NCBI GenBank assembly: GCA_038503075.1
Contig: JBCAML010000022.1
Coordinates: 310,001 to 374,000, forward strand
DNA: 64,000 nucleotides
Origin: Gyromitra esculenta
Taxonomy: Eukaryota; Ascomycota; Pezizomycetes; Pezizales; Discinaceae
Direction: 5' to 3'
A program made the translations under genes and the position numbers. Under the pieces are notes generated by a model. That model saw only the letters and a list, made by a program, of their open reading frames with translations. It had not been told where the DNA came from and made no database searches. This document shows positions 1 through 11,220 of this stretch, in pieces (the first letter of the stretch is position 1; each line of letters begins with the position of its first letter).

Positions 1-3000
1 AACGGCGCCAATGTGTTATTTCATAGGTTACCAAAAACCTGGGCTAATATTTCGGTAGGATACAATAAATGAAAATTCGATCACCAACCGAAATAAAGCT
101 TCTCAATCCAGTGAGATATCGTGAGGCTTGTTTGTTAATACTTGTGTATGCTTTGTTTCTTGTGAGGCGTTTGCATCTAGACCCGTTTTAGACAAGAAAC
201 ATCATGATGCATGGGGGCATTCAGCTCGGATATCCCCGGCTGTTATCATTGGATTTCTCGTGCATGAGAGAATTGCTCGGATCCATGGTACAGAGTGGAA
301 ACGTTACCTGTATCAGAATCCCCGGCCACGGGGGGGAACCATTCGGCATATTTCTTTTGGGGGTCTGCTACTGCTGGCTGGCTCTGGAATAGCTGTCATC
401 GATCGAAGCACATGTTCTCAGAAAAATTGAGATATATAGTTTTTTTTTTTTGTAACTTTGGTTCTACTGTTTGGTTTGTGGAATATATACACACACACAC
501 AAAAGTGCGGTGGTAAAACAACGAATGTTGTTACAGATCCGTAGATGCCACACCCACCCGATCTCTGTTCCTCGATTCAGACTAACTCCGATTGAGCAAG
601 GCGGGCACGGATTGTCGCGATTAGGTCCAGATCTGTCTCAGCCATCCTCCAACCAACAGGGCAAATCGTTCAACTACCAATAGGAAGAGCGACTTTGAGA
701 TATGGAATAAAAAACAAAAGTTTATGAATCGGCATGTGTAAAAGTCTATATGTAAACGTCCCAGCCTTTTTTTTCGTCAAGTTATCGATGGTGTTTCATC
801 ACAGGTATCGTCAAGCTTGTATATTTTGGGAGGCGCAGAAAGAAAGAAAAAAAAAACTATCTTTTACTGCATGTAAAGACTTGGAGGGATGCATGGGTTT
901 TTTTTGTTATTGTTTAGGTGACGCAATCAATCCATGATCGTGGTTTCCAGGGCAACAACATAGGCTGTTCGCTCAGTTGAACTTCTTTCGCGCGTTCTTT
1001 TTTAAAAAAAGAAGACTGCATGTACCTAGTCATGATCAGTCCAATTCAAAACAAAAAAACAAACAAACAAAGAACAAAAAAAAAAGAAATATATATCCTA
1101 GAAGTTAGATTACTATCATTTTATTAGTCAAGTGCTTATAAAGTCTTAGCTTTTTTGTTTTTGTTTTGGTAGCGGTCTAGACGGGCAAATGTTGGACCCT
1201 AGCTACCGTTTTTCGGGCAAGGAAGAAGATATACACCCGCTTGGCTAATTGGTTAATACATTTGTAGAAGAAGAAGGCAAGGGCATGTGGTACTTGTCTA
1301 CTAGGAGAAGAACTCGGAAACACGGGGTGTGTGGCTTTGTATGCTACGGAGCCGTGCCCGATGCTACCTATTAGTATTAAAGCCACACCACACCCCTGTT
1401 TCCGGGTTCTTCTCCTGGTAGGCAGGTACCTACTATCATAGGTAGTAGTCGACTTGACCCCCACTACATACGGCAAAGGGCTTGGGTATTAGGCTAGGCG
1501 TTATTGGTAATCTATCGGCGAGCAGCGATTCTGTGGCTTTTCCTGTTCTTGCTGTCTCTTCGTGGGCGAGTCTGAGGCCTTTGCTCTTGTACTCTTATTT
1601 TTTCCATTTACCGAGACTACTTTTTGGACTGTTTTGTTTTTCTATAAATAGGCTGTGATGGGGATTTTGATGGTTTCTGGATTTGAATTGGATGTTCCTT
1701 TAGATATTTATTATTTTTTTGGTTAAGTGATGGCCTTTCATCATTCGGCTACTCTACTGTACTATTGAAAATACATATCGTGCTATAGACCGTCGTGATA
1801 TCGTATCGTCTAACTCTACCGCTTTTTTTTTTGCTTGTCCGCATTCCTAGAGAGCTAAGTCAGCAGCACCTCGCTTGTGCGTCATGAACCGTCACTCGAA
1901 AATGCGCTCTAAGATCTTTTCTTAGTGTGTGTATACATGTATCTATCCTTCTAGATCTCCAAACAGAGGTAAGGCAAGGCAAAGAGATTCGGAACCTAGG
2001 GGACTGTGTTCACATTAATACACCGAGCATACTGCGGCAGCCCTTGTCTTTACTATTGTGTGTATGATAGAGTATCTCTTTCCTGGGGCCATCTAGCGTG
2101 CATGTGGTTGTATGGGTTGGCTTATGCCAGATACGGGAATTTCCTGTGCAAAGGAATCAAGCCTGTGGATTATCAGCAGCTCTTCGATAGATATTGCAGA
2201 ACGTCAGCTACGTAAAAGTGGTCTCGTCGATACACGAGTCTTGCAAAATCTCCAGCTCTTCAGAATACTATGGGAACGGACTTCTTGCCTACATGTAGTT
2301 AGCATATGGAGCTCATTTGCGGGGCTAAGGGCTGCACCAGTTATAGTGGTTGGCCGAGCGAATCTGTGGTTGGAGTTGCTAGCACGTGTTAATAGTGATT
2401 GGAAATCGTTGGCGCTTGATAGGTTGCTGATATAATTGGGAATTTGTGACCTTACATATGACCTCGGCTCACGGTGTGCCATCCTGATTTGTTGGCATTA
2501 GGGCAAGATTCGCCCATAAAGATTGTTACGAATTTTTGCTGTGATTCCAGTTAGATGTGATAATAAAAATTGCACAATAGATCACTCGTTCTTGGCATTC
2601 CTTGGCACAGACAGAGTTTTGTGTGGGCACTGAAATGGGTCTTGGATTGATGCTAAGGGTATGAAGTAATGACAAATGAGTCCTCGAGTGCGATGAGTAT
2701 CTCTTTCTAGCACTGGATCTTTGAGTTACATATCTGAATGGCCAAACCACCTATCTGCACTTAAGTTTAGGTGATGTATAAGGCAATAGAGTTAACGTAT
2801 TCTATGAGAGCCAAGAGTAGAGGAAGAACCTACTAAATAAACGAAATAAAGTAGTCGGCAATCGTTAAAAAGAAGTGATTTCCTCTTCCCTGATATCTGT
2901 TAACCTGAATAATAATTACTAAACGACTATCCATATATAGAATAGTATGCTTTATAGAGAAAAAACTGTATAGTTCCTGGTTGGCACCGAGAAGCTTCCA

Positions 3001-5866
3001 GCGATGAAATTTCCCTACGTCCAATGCCGACATCTTCACATTTCTCCACATCGCCTCACGCTTTACTCCTTCCGCAGTCTTTGTTCGATGCTATGATCTC
3101 GTCTCCCTCACCCAAACTCCAATCCGTCTCCCCATCAATCTCGCCCATGCTTTCCTCTCAGCATCCGTAATCCCAGCACTAACTTCGCTCACCTCCTCCT
3201 TCGTTGGTTGCCATAGAGACGTTCTAGTCCACACGTTCGTCGGTTCTGTTTTCGTGTACTTCTTTGAGATGAGCTCTCGACGTATGCTTATTGAAGTGGT
3301 TCTTCTTCTTCCGATTACCTCCCCTCAGGTCACCACAGAGCCCGCATTTGAGATTGGTAAACATTTTTCTTTGATTCTCTTGGCTGATCGTTGTTGCAAC
3401 GAATTCAAAATCCCTTGAAGCTCCAGTATGCTGTTGTGTATCGAAATTAACGGATAAGTAGTATCACAAGAATAGACGGCGATGTGGTGGAACAGCTGTG
3501 AGCATGTAGAACCCTACGGGAGATGATTTGCATTTGAGATTTGAGATGAATAGTTTCTGAGGTTTCCTCTATTGGCCGTCTGCTTGATTTAGGAGGGGAT
3601 GGGTAGGTTAGTTTCGGCCGCAGTTAAAGCGATACCGTCCGTGTAGGCTTCGATTGTGGGTTGAGTCGCTGCTGCAATGTGATTTTCGGGCTTGAAGGTC
3701 GCGCCTAAACTCTTGGTCGGCAATTTTTCCATTACAAATTAAACCAAGCGGCACAAAGGTCGCTGTCAGAAAGTTATTGCACAACTTGGGGGTCATCGTT
3801 ACCCGCCTAGGAGTCACGCTTTTATAGAAGATTGCTAAATAGTCTCCGAGCGTCAGCCAAGAGCCCATCCTTGATGTGGCTGCGTTCGAGATGTTTGAGA
3901 ACCTCAGATAGTGCTCTGCCTTCACCGGTGCTATAATCGTAGTAGAGACCGCATTTAAATTAAACTCAATGGCTCAGGTCAGACTTTGTTGGGTATGGAG
4001 CGTAGCTCCCAACAAATTGTTTATCGAATATGACCCTGAGTATTCCTAAGTGAAGGTACTTTGCTTGGTTTCCCTCCATCTCACTCCATTGGCTACTCGC
4101 ATAATCCAGAGCCATCAATACGAACGAGCCTCTGAAGTTCGGGTCGAGTTTTCCCGACCACCCGGGGGTTTTCGATGATGAATTCTTTGATCTAGGCCAG
4201 CAACAATGGCTCAGCTGTATTCACAGTGCATTGAAGTTTTAGGAATCCTTCTCTATGTTCTTCACGATCCTGCCCTTCGACTACTAGTATTTAATCCCTT
4301 TAGAAGGATTCTCCAAGATCTCTTCGGAAAAAACGGCCCGTGGAATCAATAGCGCGGTCCGCCCGATGTTCTCTGATTTCCAAGAGAACTTCCATGTCGT
4401 TTGGTGAAATCGAGCTACTTGCGTCGCTGCGATGGCAACTTCCCGCTGCTTCAAAAGACTAGTCGTTTTCTTTAACCAACCCACTGTATCAAACTGCAAT
4501 AAATCGTGTTGGATTATTTTTCCAGAGATTGAGGCTAAAGCTGAGAGCATACATGTAGGTAGCCCTAAAATCATCTAGCCTCGTAACAATTTTTCGAATC
4601 AGTTTCATTTTCGCCGTTTAAGTGTTGGAATACGCTAATCCGGGCTTTTCCATCACCTCCCCCAAGTTATTCAACGTCTTTGAACCGTATCTCTTCATAT
4701 GGTCAGCCGTAATACGCCCAGTCCATTCGCCACCGGCTATAGTGTTAGTGCCTGTGGCTATTGGCACTAAAACCACCGAGGCAAGTTTTGTCCGCTGGAT
4801 AATTCCAAGGGTGATCGTACGAACTTAGTTACTATCGATAGGTGTAGCTTGGATACATACTAAACCTTCTATCTACTCCTCCTGGAATCACTCCTTTTGT
4901 TTGATTAAGCTTGTCCTCCTAGAATAGCGATTATTAAAACCAGCTTAGATCTGGTACTTGGGTAACTTGGGTAGACAATCAACGATGCTTACAGTAATGC
5001 TGTTCTTTTCGAAGCACAGAGTATATACAGTACCTGGTCTTGCATTGTAAAGAGGCTTCCTAACCGCCTCCTTCCCGTTAGCGTTTCCTGCGCGGCAGGC
5101 AGGTGGCAAGGAGTCCTAGATGGCAGTGAGGAGAATATCTCTAGCCAGATCAGATTCCGAGAGGGGGATATATGTGTTAATGGGGTGGAATTTTGGAGGC
5201 GTTTGGCGTTTCAGCTTCTTTTTATTTAGGCCCTGGAGTCGGGTTCTTGTTGGAAGGGGCGGCCGTGGTTTTTATAGCTGGCAGTATAGGCATGGTCTTC
5301 TTCATTGAAGCTCTGTTCCTCTTCTGTTGCTGGTTCCGGTGCTTGCTCGCCTTGCTCTCGTCAAGCTCCGTGGGTTTTGCTGGTGGTGGGGAGTCTGTAT
5401 TAATTGGATTGGCTTGCTGTTGTTTATCAATGCAGTAGTTGAAGCATTGACCATGGCTAAATCAGTGCATCCTCCATCCTGCAGCCTGGGAGGGATCGTG
5501 TCAGGAGAAGCGAGCGCGTAAAGTGTAAGCCAGCACGGGATCTAAAGCACTGGCCACCGTGCGCAGCTAAACTGCCAAGGAATTTAGCTACGGGTGTGGG
5601 TCTTGGCATTGCAAGATCTTGGTAATACCTTAATAAGACGTCGCGATATATATGGGTATATATCAACTTTAGGAAATAGAAATAGGGCAGCGCAACAACT
5701 TAGAGTATTGTTTACTAACTATCATCGTTGATTGTCCTCATGCTATCCATAGTTTCAATATAACCAAACTCTAAAAGAAAGGAATAGCTCGCGTATCTAA
5801 GCCGTGTTCTGTCCCAAGTAGCAATAATCACGACCACATAATAAAACTAACCCTAATCCTACCTAC
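1..5866. other. Intergenic stretch, no supported gene
   Basis: Open frames here are short (none over 107 codons), overlap on both strands and have no recognisable domain. The stretch holds many T and A homopolymer runs, a strong inverted repeat at 1289-1430 and three copies of the palindrome TACATGTA (1934, 2290, 4550). Two minus-strand pieces look slightly coding-like. One is a 46-codon frame at 3224-3364 with a Cys-x2-Cys and several His. The other is a Pro/Lys/Ser-rich open frame at about 5222-5461 that could be a remnant of an exon. Neither has a convincing start and partner exons, so I do not call a gene. Confidence 0.6.
1289..1430. repeat. Long imperfect inverted repeat (hairpin)
   Basis: The left arm (1289-1338) and right arm (1379-1430) are near reverse complements over about 50 bp, separated by about 40 bp. 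The inner 41-43 bp match at roughly 85-90 percent by eye, starting CTACTAGGAGAAGAAC on the left and ending TTCTTCTCCTGGTAG on the right. It could be a small MITE or the footprint of an inverted duplication. If transcribed it would form a stem of about 45 bp. No clear target-site duplication was found. Confidence 0.75.
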
Positions 5867-7446
5867 CTAGAGTAGCCCACCTAAAGTAGGAATTCTCAGC
5901 GCAAAAGCAGAGTTAGAACTGCTAGACTCATTTTTCGGGCTCCTAGCTGCCGTTTCTTGATCTCCATAATTCTTCGGCGGCGTTACAACGAATATCTCAC
6001 CCGTGCTATCAGAGCTCATCCACACCCTCTCCTCCCCATCGAACGCTACTCCAACAGGCCTGAAACAGGCATCCGGACACGCCCCCACATCCCGATTCCA
6101 CACCACGTCCATGGCAGCACTCACAGAATCCGACGCGGCTCGCGGCTGTCCGTTGCTGAACAGCACTACCAATAATTTATACCCGACGGGATCGTCGCGG
6201 TTCCAGCTGCCGTGGAAGCTGATCCATGCGTCGTCGGATTTGGGATGGAATTTGATATCGAGCGGCGCGGTGTGCGCCTGGAAGCTTATCCGTGGACTCT
6301 GGAAGTCGTCGCGACATTGTCCGTCGCGGAACGTAGCATTTGGCGAAAGTGCAAACTGGGAGCCGGTTTTGAGGGCCGAGGAGCTAGGGATGGCGCCTGC
6401 TTTCCAAGCTGTGAAGCAGTAAGAGTAGCCTTGGGGGGGGGTGGTGTTGGATACGTGATTGTATAGTGTGTATATGTGTGTGGGGGGGTCCACTTGAATG
6501 TGAGGGGTTTAGAGACGAGGATGTGTGTGGTACGTACCGTAATTGCGTCCAGAATAACCACTTCGGCCCACGGTTTGATTGAGGTATCCGTGCCAGTCCA
6601 TCTCTTCCGCGGGATTATTCTCATGGATGTCAATGCCGCTTCTTGCGATCTGATCTGCGGAATTCTCGACCGACCATACGCCGCCGAAGCGGTCCTCTCC
6701 AATACCGACTGAGTTTCTCAGCCCCTAGCCAAGAAGAACACAGTCGGTGGTGTAGTTGTATGGCTTCGCGCCGATACCGGTGATGTTAAATGCCTTGATC
6801 ATAGATTTCCCCGAGGCTGGGTTCTGGGCATCGTAATCGAGATTCCCGTCCGAGCCTCGAGAAATGATGAGGAAGTCAGGGTGTGAACGGGGAGCGAGAA
6901 GTGTGCGAGTGATGTGGCCACGGGAAAGCATACCAGTGACCAGTGTTCGCTGGTTCGAAGCGGATATAGTGATGGGATCATAGCTCCAGGAGTAAGCTGC
7001 TTCGGGAGAACTCGCATATCTGCCTATTGTTAGAACCAAGGATTGGGAATGACGATGTTTATCTGTTGGGGATATTATAAGGGTGGGGTTGGTGGGGGGT
7101 TGGTATATTACAGCGTTCTTCCATTAGGTGAAAGTGATATCCCATGCTCTAGGTTCAAATCCCCATTCTCGATAATCAGTTTCTGTTCCCGCACACTAAT
7201 GCATCCGCCGTTTTCTGGTTCATCAAGCACGAACGCAATGATTCCATCTGGGTCTCCGGCAACCAGGAGATTTCCTGCGGAATCGAAAACGATGTGGCGC
7301 AGGCTGGTGAGATTCTTGGTGAGTAGCTGCAGGCTGTATCCTGAAGCAAGTACTGGCGTTCGATATGAGGTAGAAAGTACCGGGTTAGAACATGATTTGG
7401 CGTAGCCTAGAGCCAGGGAGATTAAGAGAACAAAAAGAAGAAACAT
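5867..7446 (-). pseudogene. Secreted sorbosone dehydrogenase-like (AA12-type) gene with in-frame stop
   Basis: The inferred structure is complement(join(5867..6429, 6538..7019, 7112..7446)), 460 codons including the stop, the usual size of the fungal glucose/sorbosone dehydrogenase-like beta-propeller family (CAZy AA12, PQQ-dependent sugar oxidoreductases). The start opens a signal peptide (MFLLFVLLISLALGYA). Family-like stretches follow in order: HGISLSPNGRTLY, GLRNSVGIGEDRFGGVWSVE, IHENNPAEEMDW, YCFTAW, FHGSWNRDDPVGYKL, and CFRPVGVAFDGEERVWMSSD. Intron 1 (7020-7111) starts GTAATA and ends CAG; intron 2 (6430-6537) starts GTACGT and ends AAG. Both junctions restore family-like sequence. Codon 210 (6725-6727) is TAG where the family usually has Trp before GLRNSVG. 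The frame is open on both sides, and splicing across the stop would break the frame. This is either a recent one-step pseudogene or a sequencing error. Confidence 0.85.
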
Positions 7447-10400
7447 TGGTATCTTGGTGGAGAGGGGTTACATGAAGTGCTGTTCAGTCCAGGGATGCTT
7501 AAATGCTTGGATGCTTGGCGGATACAGCGTGGGGGCTCTTGACGTCAGTGTCTTAGGAATAGAAATCCTACCATATAATCTCGGTAATTAGATACAGGGC
7601 CAGGCTGAGGCTGCAGGATGGAGCTGTACTCTGGCTGGCAGAAAAATCGTTGAGGCTCAATTACAGCCAGTCGACAAACTTAAACAGCACGAATCCTACC
7701 ACCTTGGTCAGTAATATTACAATATTCTCCTGCAGCTTCAGGTCACATCCCCGAGATTATACAGTATCCAGACGACATTGAAAAGGTGAAGTGGTTTGAT
7801 TCCTATTAGCGATCTTTACTGTATTCGAAGTGGTATTTTTTAGAGCTTGGTAGCATCGTGGGCGAATATATACATGTAGATTGGTGATGAGGCAACGAGC
7901 GAGTGAGGTGCTGTGACTGGTAATTGGTGTGCTAGGATAGGAAGGTACACGAGACTCTGATTTGATGCTGCTAGTCGCTCTACTGCTACTAGCCTAACAA
8001 CATGCTAAGTAACAATAGCTAAGTGGCCATGCTACGCATGCTCTTTTTGACCCAAATTACATAGGAATATTCGTATGCTGGATACCACAACTGTACGTAT
8101 TGTTAGAAAGCGTAGGAGTAAGTCAGGCCAGGTGACTAATATGCTACCTTTGGGGACTCCATCGCACTGCCGATTTAGGTTTATTCCTGCATTCGTGGGA
8201 GTGATGTACGAATACCGTACTAATTCCAAGATCTGATCTAATCGAATTGCTCACGATGCTTATCCACCTTCTCACCATCGTCTGCTCACCACCATCATCG
8301 TACACCTTCAATTATGTTCCACCCACCCCCTCCACTGCGCCACCACATCAACGAGTTGCATGATGGTAACATTCGTCATCCAACCATCGGCGAGGCCCAG
8401 TCTCCTATGTCTCTTCCCTTCAGCCAAGCGATCACAGATTGCTCCCCACCCCGCCATACGATCAATACACCTCGCATCCAAAGCAGAGACACGACTCTCC
8501 GAAGAGAGGCGAGTAAGCTTGAAGGAAATTATCGTCGACATGAGGATGAGCCCCGTCATTAGGATAGTTGACGCTGCTGTAAATGGTGAGTCCGGCTTTC
8601 CCATCCCTTATATTTTGCGACGCTGTCATATACTAGGTTGCTTGTGAAAAATAGGCCACTTGTGAAGGACCTCGAAGGGATCCTCGCGTTACTCTCGAGT
8701 AAAAATTTGTGAATCAAAGGCCCAGAAATATAGGGATTGGGAATAGCTAGGGTGGATTGAGCTTGGTTATCTGAATCTTGATTGTACTAATTTGTGTCTA
8801 TAGTATTGCGTCTGCTTCTTAATCACCCGCAGTGTTTTGGATCATGGATAGGGATCCGCTGGCGGTTAATCGTACTATCGGGGGTTAAAGAAGTGGATGA
8901 GAAGGTTGGAGTTTCAGGAAGAAGGAAGCCAGGAGGGAAGCCAATGACAGTGGAGAGGGGAACCGAAGTGACCGAGAGTACTTGGAAGAAGGGCAGCGGG
9001 TGCGCCGGTGAAGGGGAATATAAGATAGTGGGGCCGACTATCTCCTCGCCGCAATATCGCAACTGCACAGGATACGGTAATTTTGATTTTCCCGATGATG
9101 AAAGATTCCGAGAATGTAATTACAAACCTGTGTGGTCTATGAGGAAAACTTGCACAGGGCCTCGAAGTTGTGGTGAGGGTGGGTTGAAGACCTATCTGAC
9201 CTCGAATATAAATCGATTGTACGCTCTCCGGGAGCCTGAGCCTTTTAAAGTTGCTTTGTATTGCTTAGAACCGATATTCGTTGCCTATATACCCGTCATG
9301 CAAGGTATCATTGACTTTGAATTGATGCCTCGAGGAGAAGTCCCTGCTGCCGCGAGAAACTCAAAGCAGGCCCTCCACGGGCACGAATTGCCTCAAAGCA
9401 TGATCCTCTGCTCGTCTTGAACTGCCTCGTGGATACTGTATAATAGACCTGGTCAATCATCGAAATAATTCCACGTCTCTGTAACAAAAGGTTAGTGTAA
9501 GCATACGTATACGTATAGGCAATTACTAAACCACTACACCGAATCACTTGTCTGAAAGTAAGCATATACGTATACCTTTAAGAAACCTCAGAACGATTTC
9601 CTCTCACAACGGCTGCATCGCGACTCTCACCACCACCGCCTCCTCCGTAGAAGGATCTCTCCAAACCATTCCAATGATGATAAGCTCCGAGAACCCCTAT
9701 ACTACTAGGCCGGACAGACCAGGATCGAAAAGAAATAGATTCACCGTCGATAAATGCCCATGAACCAATTTGAAGTCTCCACGAGCACGCATGAACTATC
9801 CTCTACACGAATCGAACCGTGTTCTCGCAGTGCCCCCATAGCCGGGGGAATAGACCAATTACAGCGATTTCCTGCTAAAAAAAAAGCCACAAGTTGCACA
9901 TAGCACAGTATAAATACTTCATACTAACCTTCCAGCAACGGTCTTAGCAGTGGTGCTCAGGGCTTTAGTCTGAGAGCATCTTGTGTAGCACCCCCAGTAT
10001 GTTTTAGGGGCACGGCGGTTAACCAGACGAACACCGTGCTGGAACCGGAACGACCGAGTTACAGGTTTAAGTTTGCATGAGCAAATCTGCGAACCGGATG
10101 CTGGCTGCGTACGTAGCTATAGGGGGTTCGTCAAACGGGTGATAGAATTAAGGTTTTCGGAGTCGTGATGGGCTAGGAATGTAGGCTGTTGCTACAGTTG
10201 ATTACCAATTGTATGTGCGTATTTCTTATTTTAGAGGATGGAGTGTCTATGGTTGTGAGAATGTGATTAGTTGTAAATCTATATTCGAAGTGGAGTAACG
10301 GACACGGGGGTTGAGAAGGCTGATGTGGAGTTTGGGGTTGCCTGCGTGGCGAACTGGTTGTGTTATTTACTATGCCATGTACATACTCTCTAAGAACTTC

Positions 10401-10641
10401 AACCTAATGTACAAGAGATAACCCATTAAGAGCAAGCGGCCAAGAAAAAGACCGAATACATGTGTATTATTATATAACTTGAAGGGAAGGGAAAAAAAAA
10501 GGAAAAATTACCCAAAACTCCATTACCCACAAAAAAAAACACCTCACCCCAGTCCCTCTACCTCTTGAGAAAAAAAACTAATAAACTTCCATCCATCGTA
10601 CCTCAGTCTCACAACTCGCAACATGGCCACAAAAATCCAGA
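7447..10641. other. Intergenic stretch, at most weak ORFs
   Basis: The first part is the promoter side of the sorbosone dehydrogenase-like gene and contains one TACATGTA palindrome (7871). Between 8308 and 8647 three frames on both strands are open for 80-98 codons. The minus one (8308-8604) starts with a possible signal anchor, but nothing is recognisable. A 208-codon frame at 8794-9420 is listed separately with low confidence. The region near 9940-10080 contains a short CCCC...GGGGCACG palindromic patch resembling one near 48396-48420, possibly a transposon end. Confidence 0.5.
8794..9420 (+). CDS. Hypothetical ORF of 208 codons, doubtful
   Basis: This is an uninterrupted reading frame of 208 codons with no domain I recognise. 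It has a hydrophobic patch near residues 150-172 and six or more scattered Cys, but no signal peptide or repeat. By chance alone, fewer than one frame this long is expected in a window of this size, so it is only mildly unusual. There are no splice-supported extensions and no neighbour that explains it. It may be a real orphan gene, a remnant, or noise. Confidence 0.18.
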   Translation: MSIVLRLLLNHPQCFGSWIGIRWRLIVLSGVKEVDEKVGVSGRRKPGGKPMTVERGTEVTESTWKKGSGCAGEGEYKIVGPTISSPQYRNCTGYGNFDFPDDERFRECNYKPVWSMRKTCTGPRSCGEGGLKTYLTSNINRLYALREPEPFKVALYCLEPIFVAYIPVMQGIIDFELMPRGEVPAAARNSKQALHGHELPQSMILCSS

Positions 10642-11220
10642 CTACAGTTTCTCCCACGAAGGATCTCTAAAAACCGCCATCTTCGTCGGTTTCACCATGA
10701 TCTCAACCGCCCTAATCGGCTTCACCGAGACTCGAACCGGCTGTGAAAACGTCACCGACTCCTTCCTCGCCCTTCCAACCGGCATAGCAGCCGTAAGGGG
10801 TACCTCCACCATCGACGACGCTACTGACCCCTTCCGTAACGGCGGCTCATTAGGAAACTCAGCCTTACCTTCAGCCTGACGCTGCAGAAGCAGCAGCTTT
10901 CGGGCTCGCGCGCGCGCGGCGTGGAGACGCCGTCGTCGGATCCAGATGTAGGCGAACATGGGAACAGTAAGTGCCAGTGAAGCAAGAGCGACAAACAGCA
11001 CGATCATGGTAGCTGGGTTCTTTCTGCTGGGGTTTGCGACGGCGGTGGTTGTTGGCATGGGCTGGGCGACTGCGGCCGTGTCTGGTGCGTCTGCGGAGAG
11101 GACGGCGGTCCCTTGGCTTCGAGGGAAAAGGAGAGGAGAGGCAAGGCAGTGGTCGGCTATGAGGAAGAGGGCTGAAGCGAGTGAGAGCCCTCGCTGGTGA
11201 GATCTTCTTGAGGTAGACAT
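10642..11220 (-). CDS. Small single-pass membrane protein with signal peptide
   Basis: This is a single-exon frame of 192 residues. Residues 1-28 form a signal peptide ending near the LAS motif. A short Thr/Ala/Pro-rich outer segment follows to about residue 70, then one transmembrane helix at about 71-93 (MIVLFVALASLALTVPMFAY), then an Arg-rich stop-transfer stretch (IRRRRLHAARARARK) and a basic, Ser/Thr-containing cytoplasmic tail. The layout fits a type I membrane protein at the cell surface or in the secretory pathway. I do not recognise a named family, and no function is claimed. The reading frame is clearly richer in GC than the flanks. The start is the only Met upstream of the signal sequence. 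Confidence 0.7.
   Translation of the reverse strand: MSTSRRSHQRGLSLASALFLIADHCLASPLLFPRSQGTAVLSADAPDTAAVAQPMPTTTAVANPSRKNPATMIVLFVALASLALTVPMFAYIWIRRRRLHAARARARKLLLLQRQAEGKAEFPNEPPLRKGSVASSMVEVPLTAAMPVGRARKESVTFSQPVRVSVKPIRAVEIMVKPTKMAVFRDPSWEKL

Noticed and set aside
6003..6422. 139-codon plus-strand frame at the sorbosone dehydrogenase-like locus.
   Set aside because: It is antisense to exon 3, which has clear family motifs.
6727..6779. A cryptic 53-bp intron removing the TAG of the AA12-like gene.
   Set aside because: Its removal shifts the frame into an immediate TGA and would delete conserved sequence.
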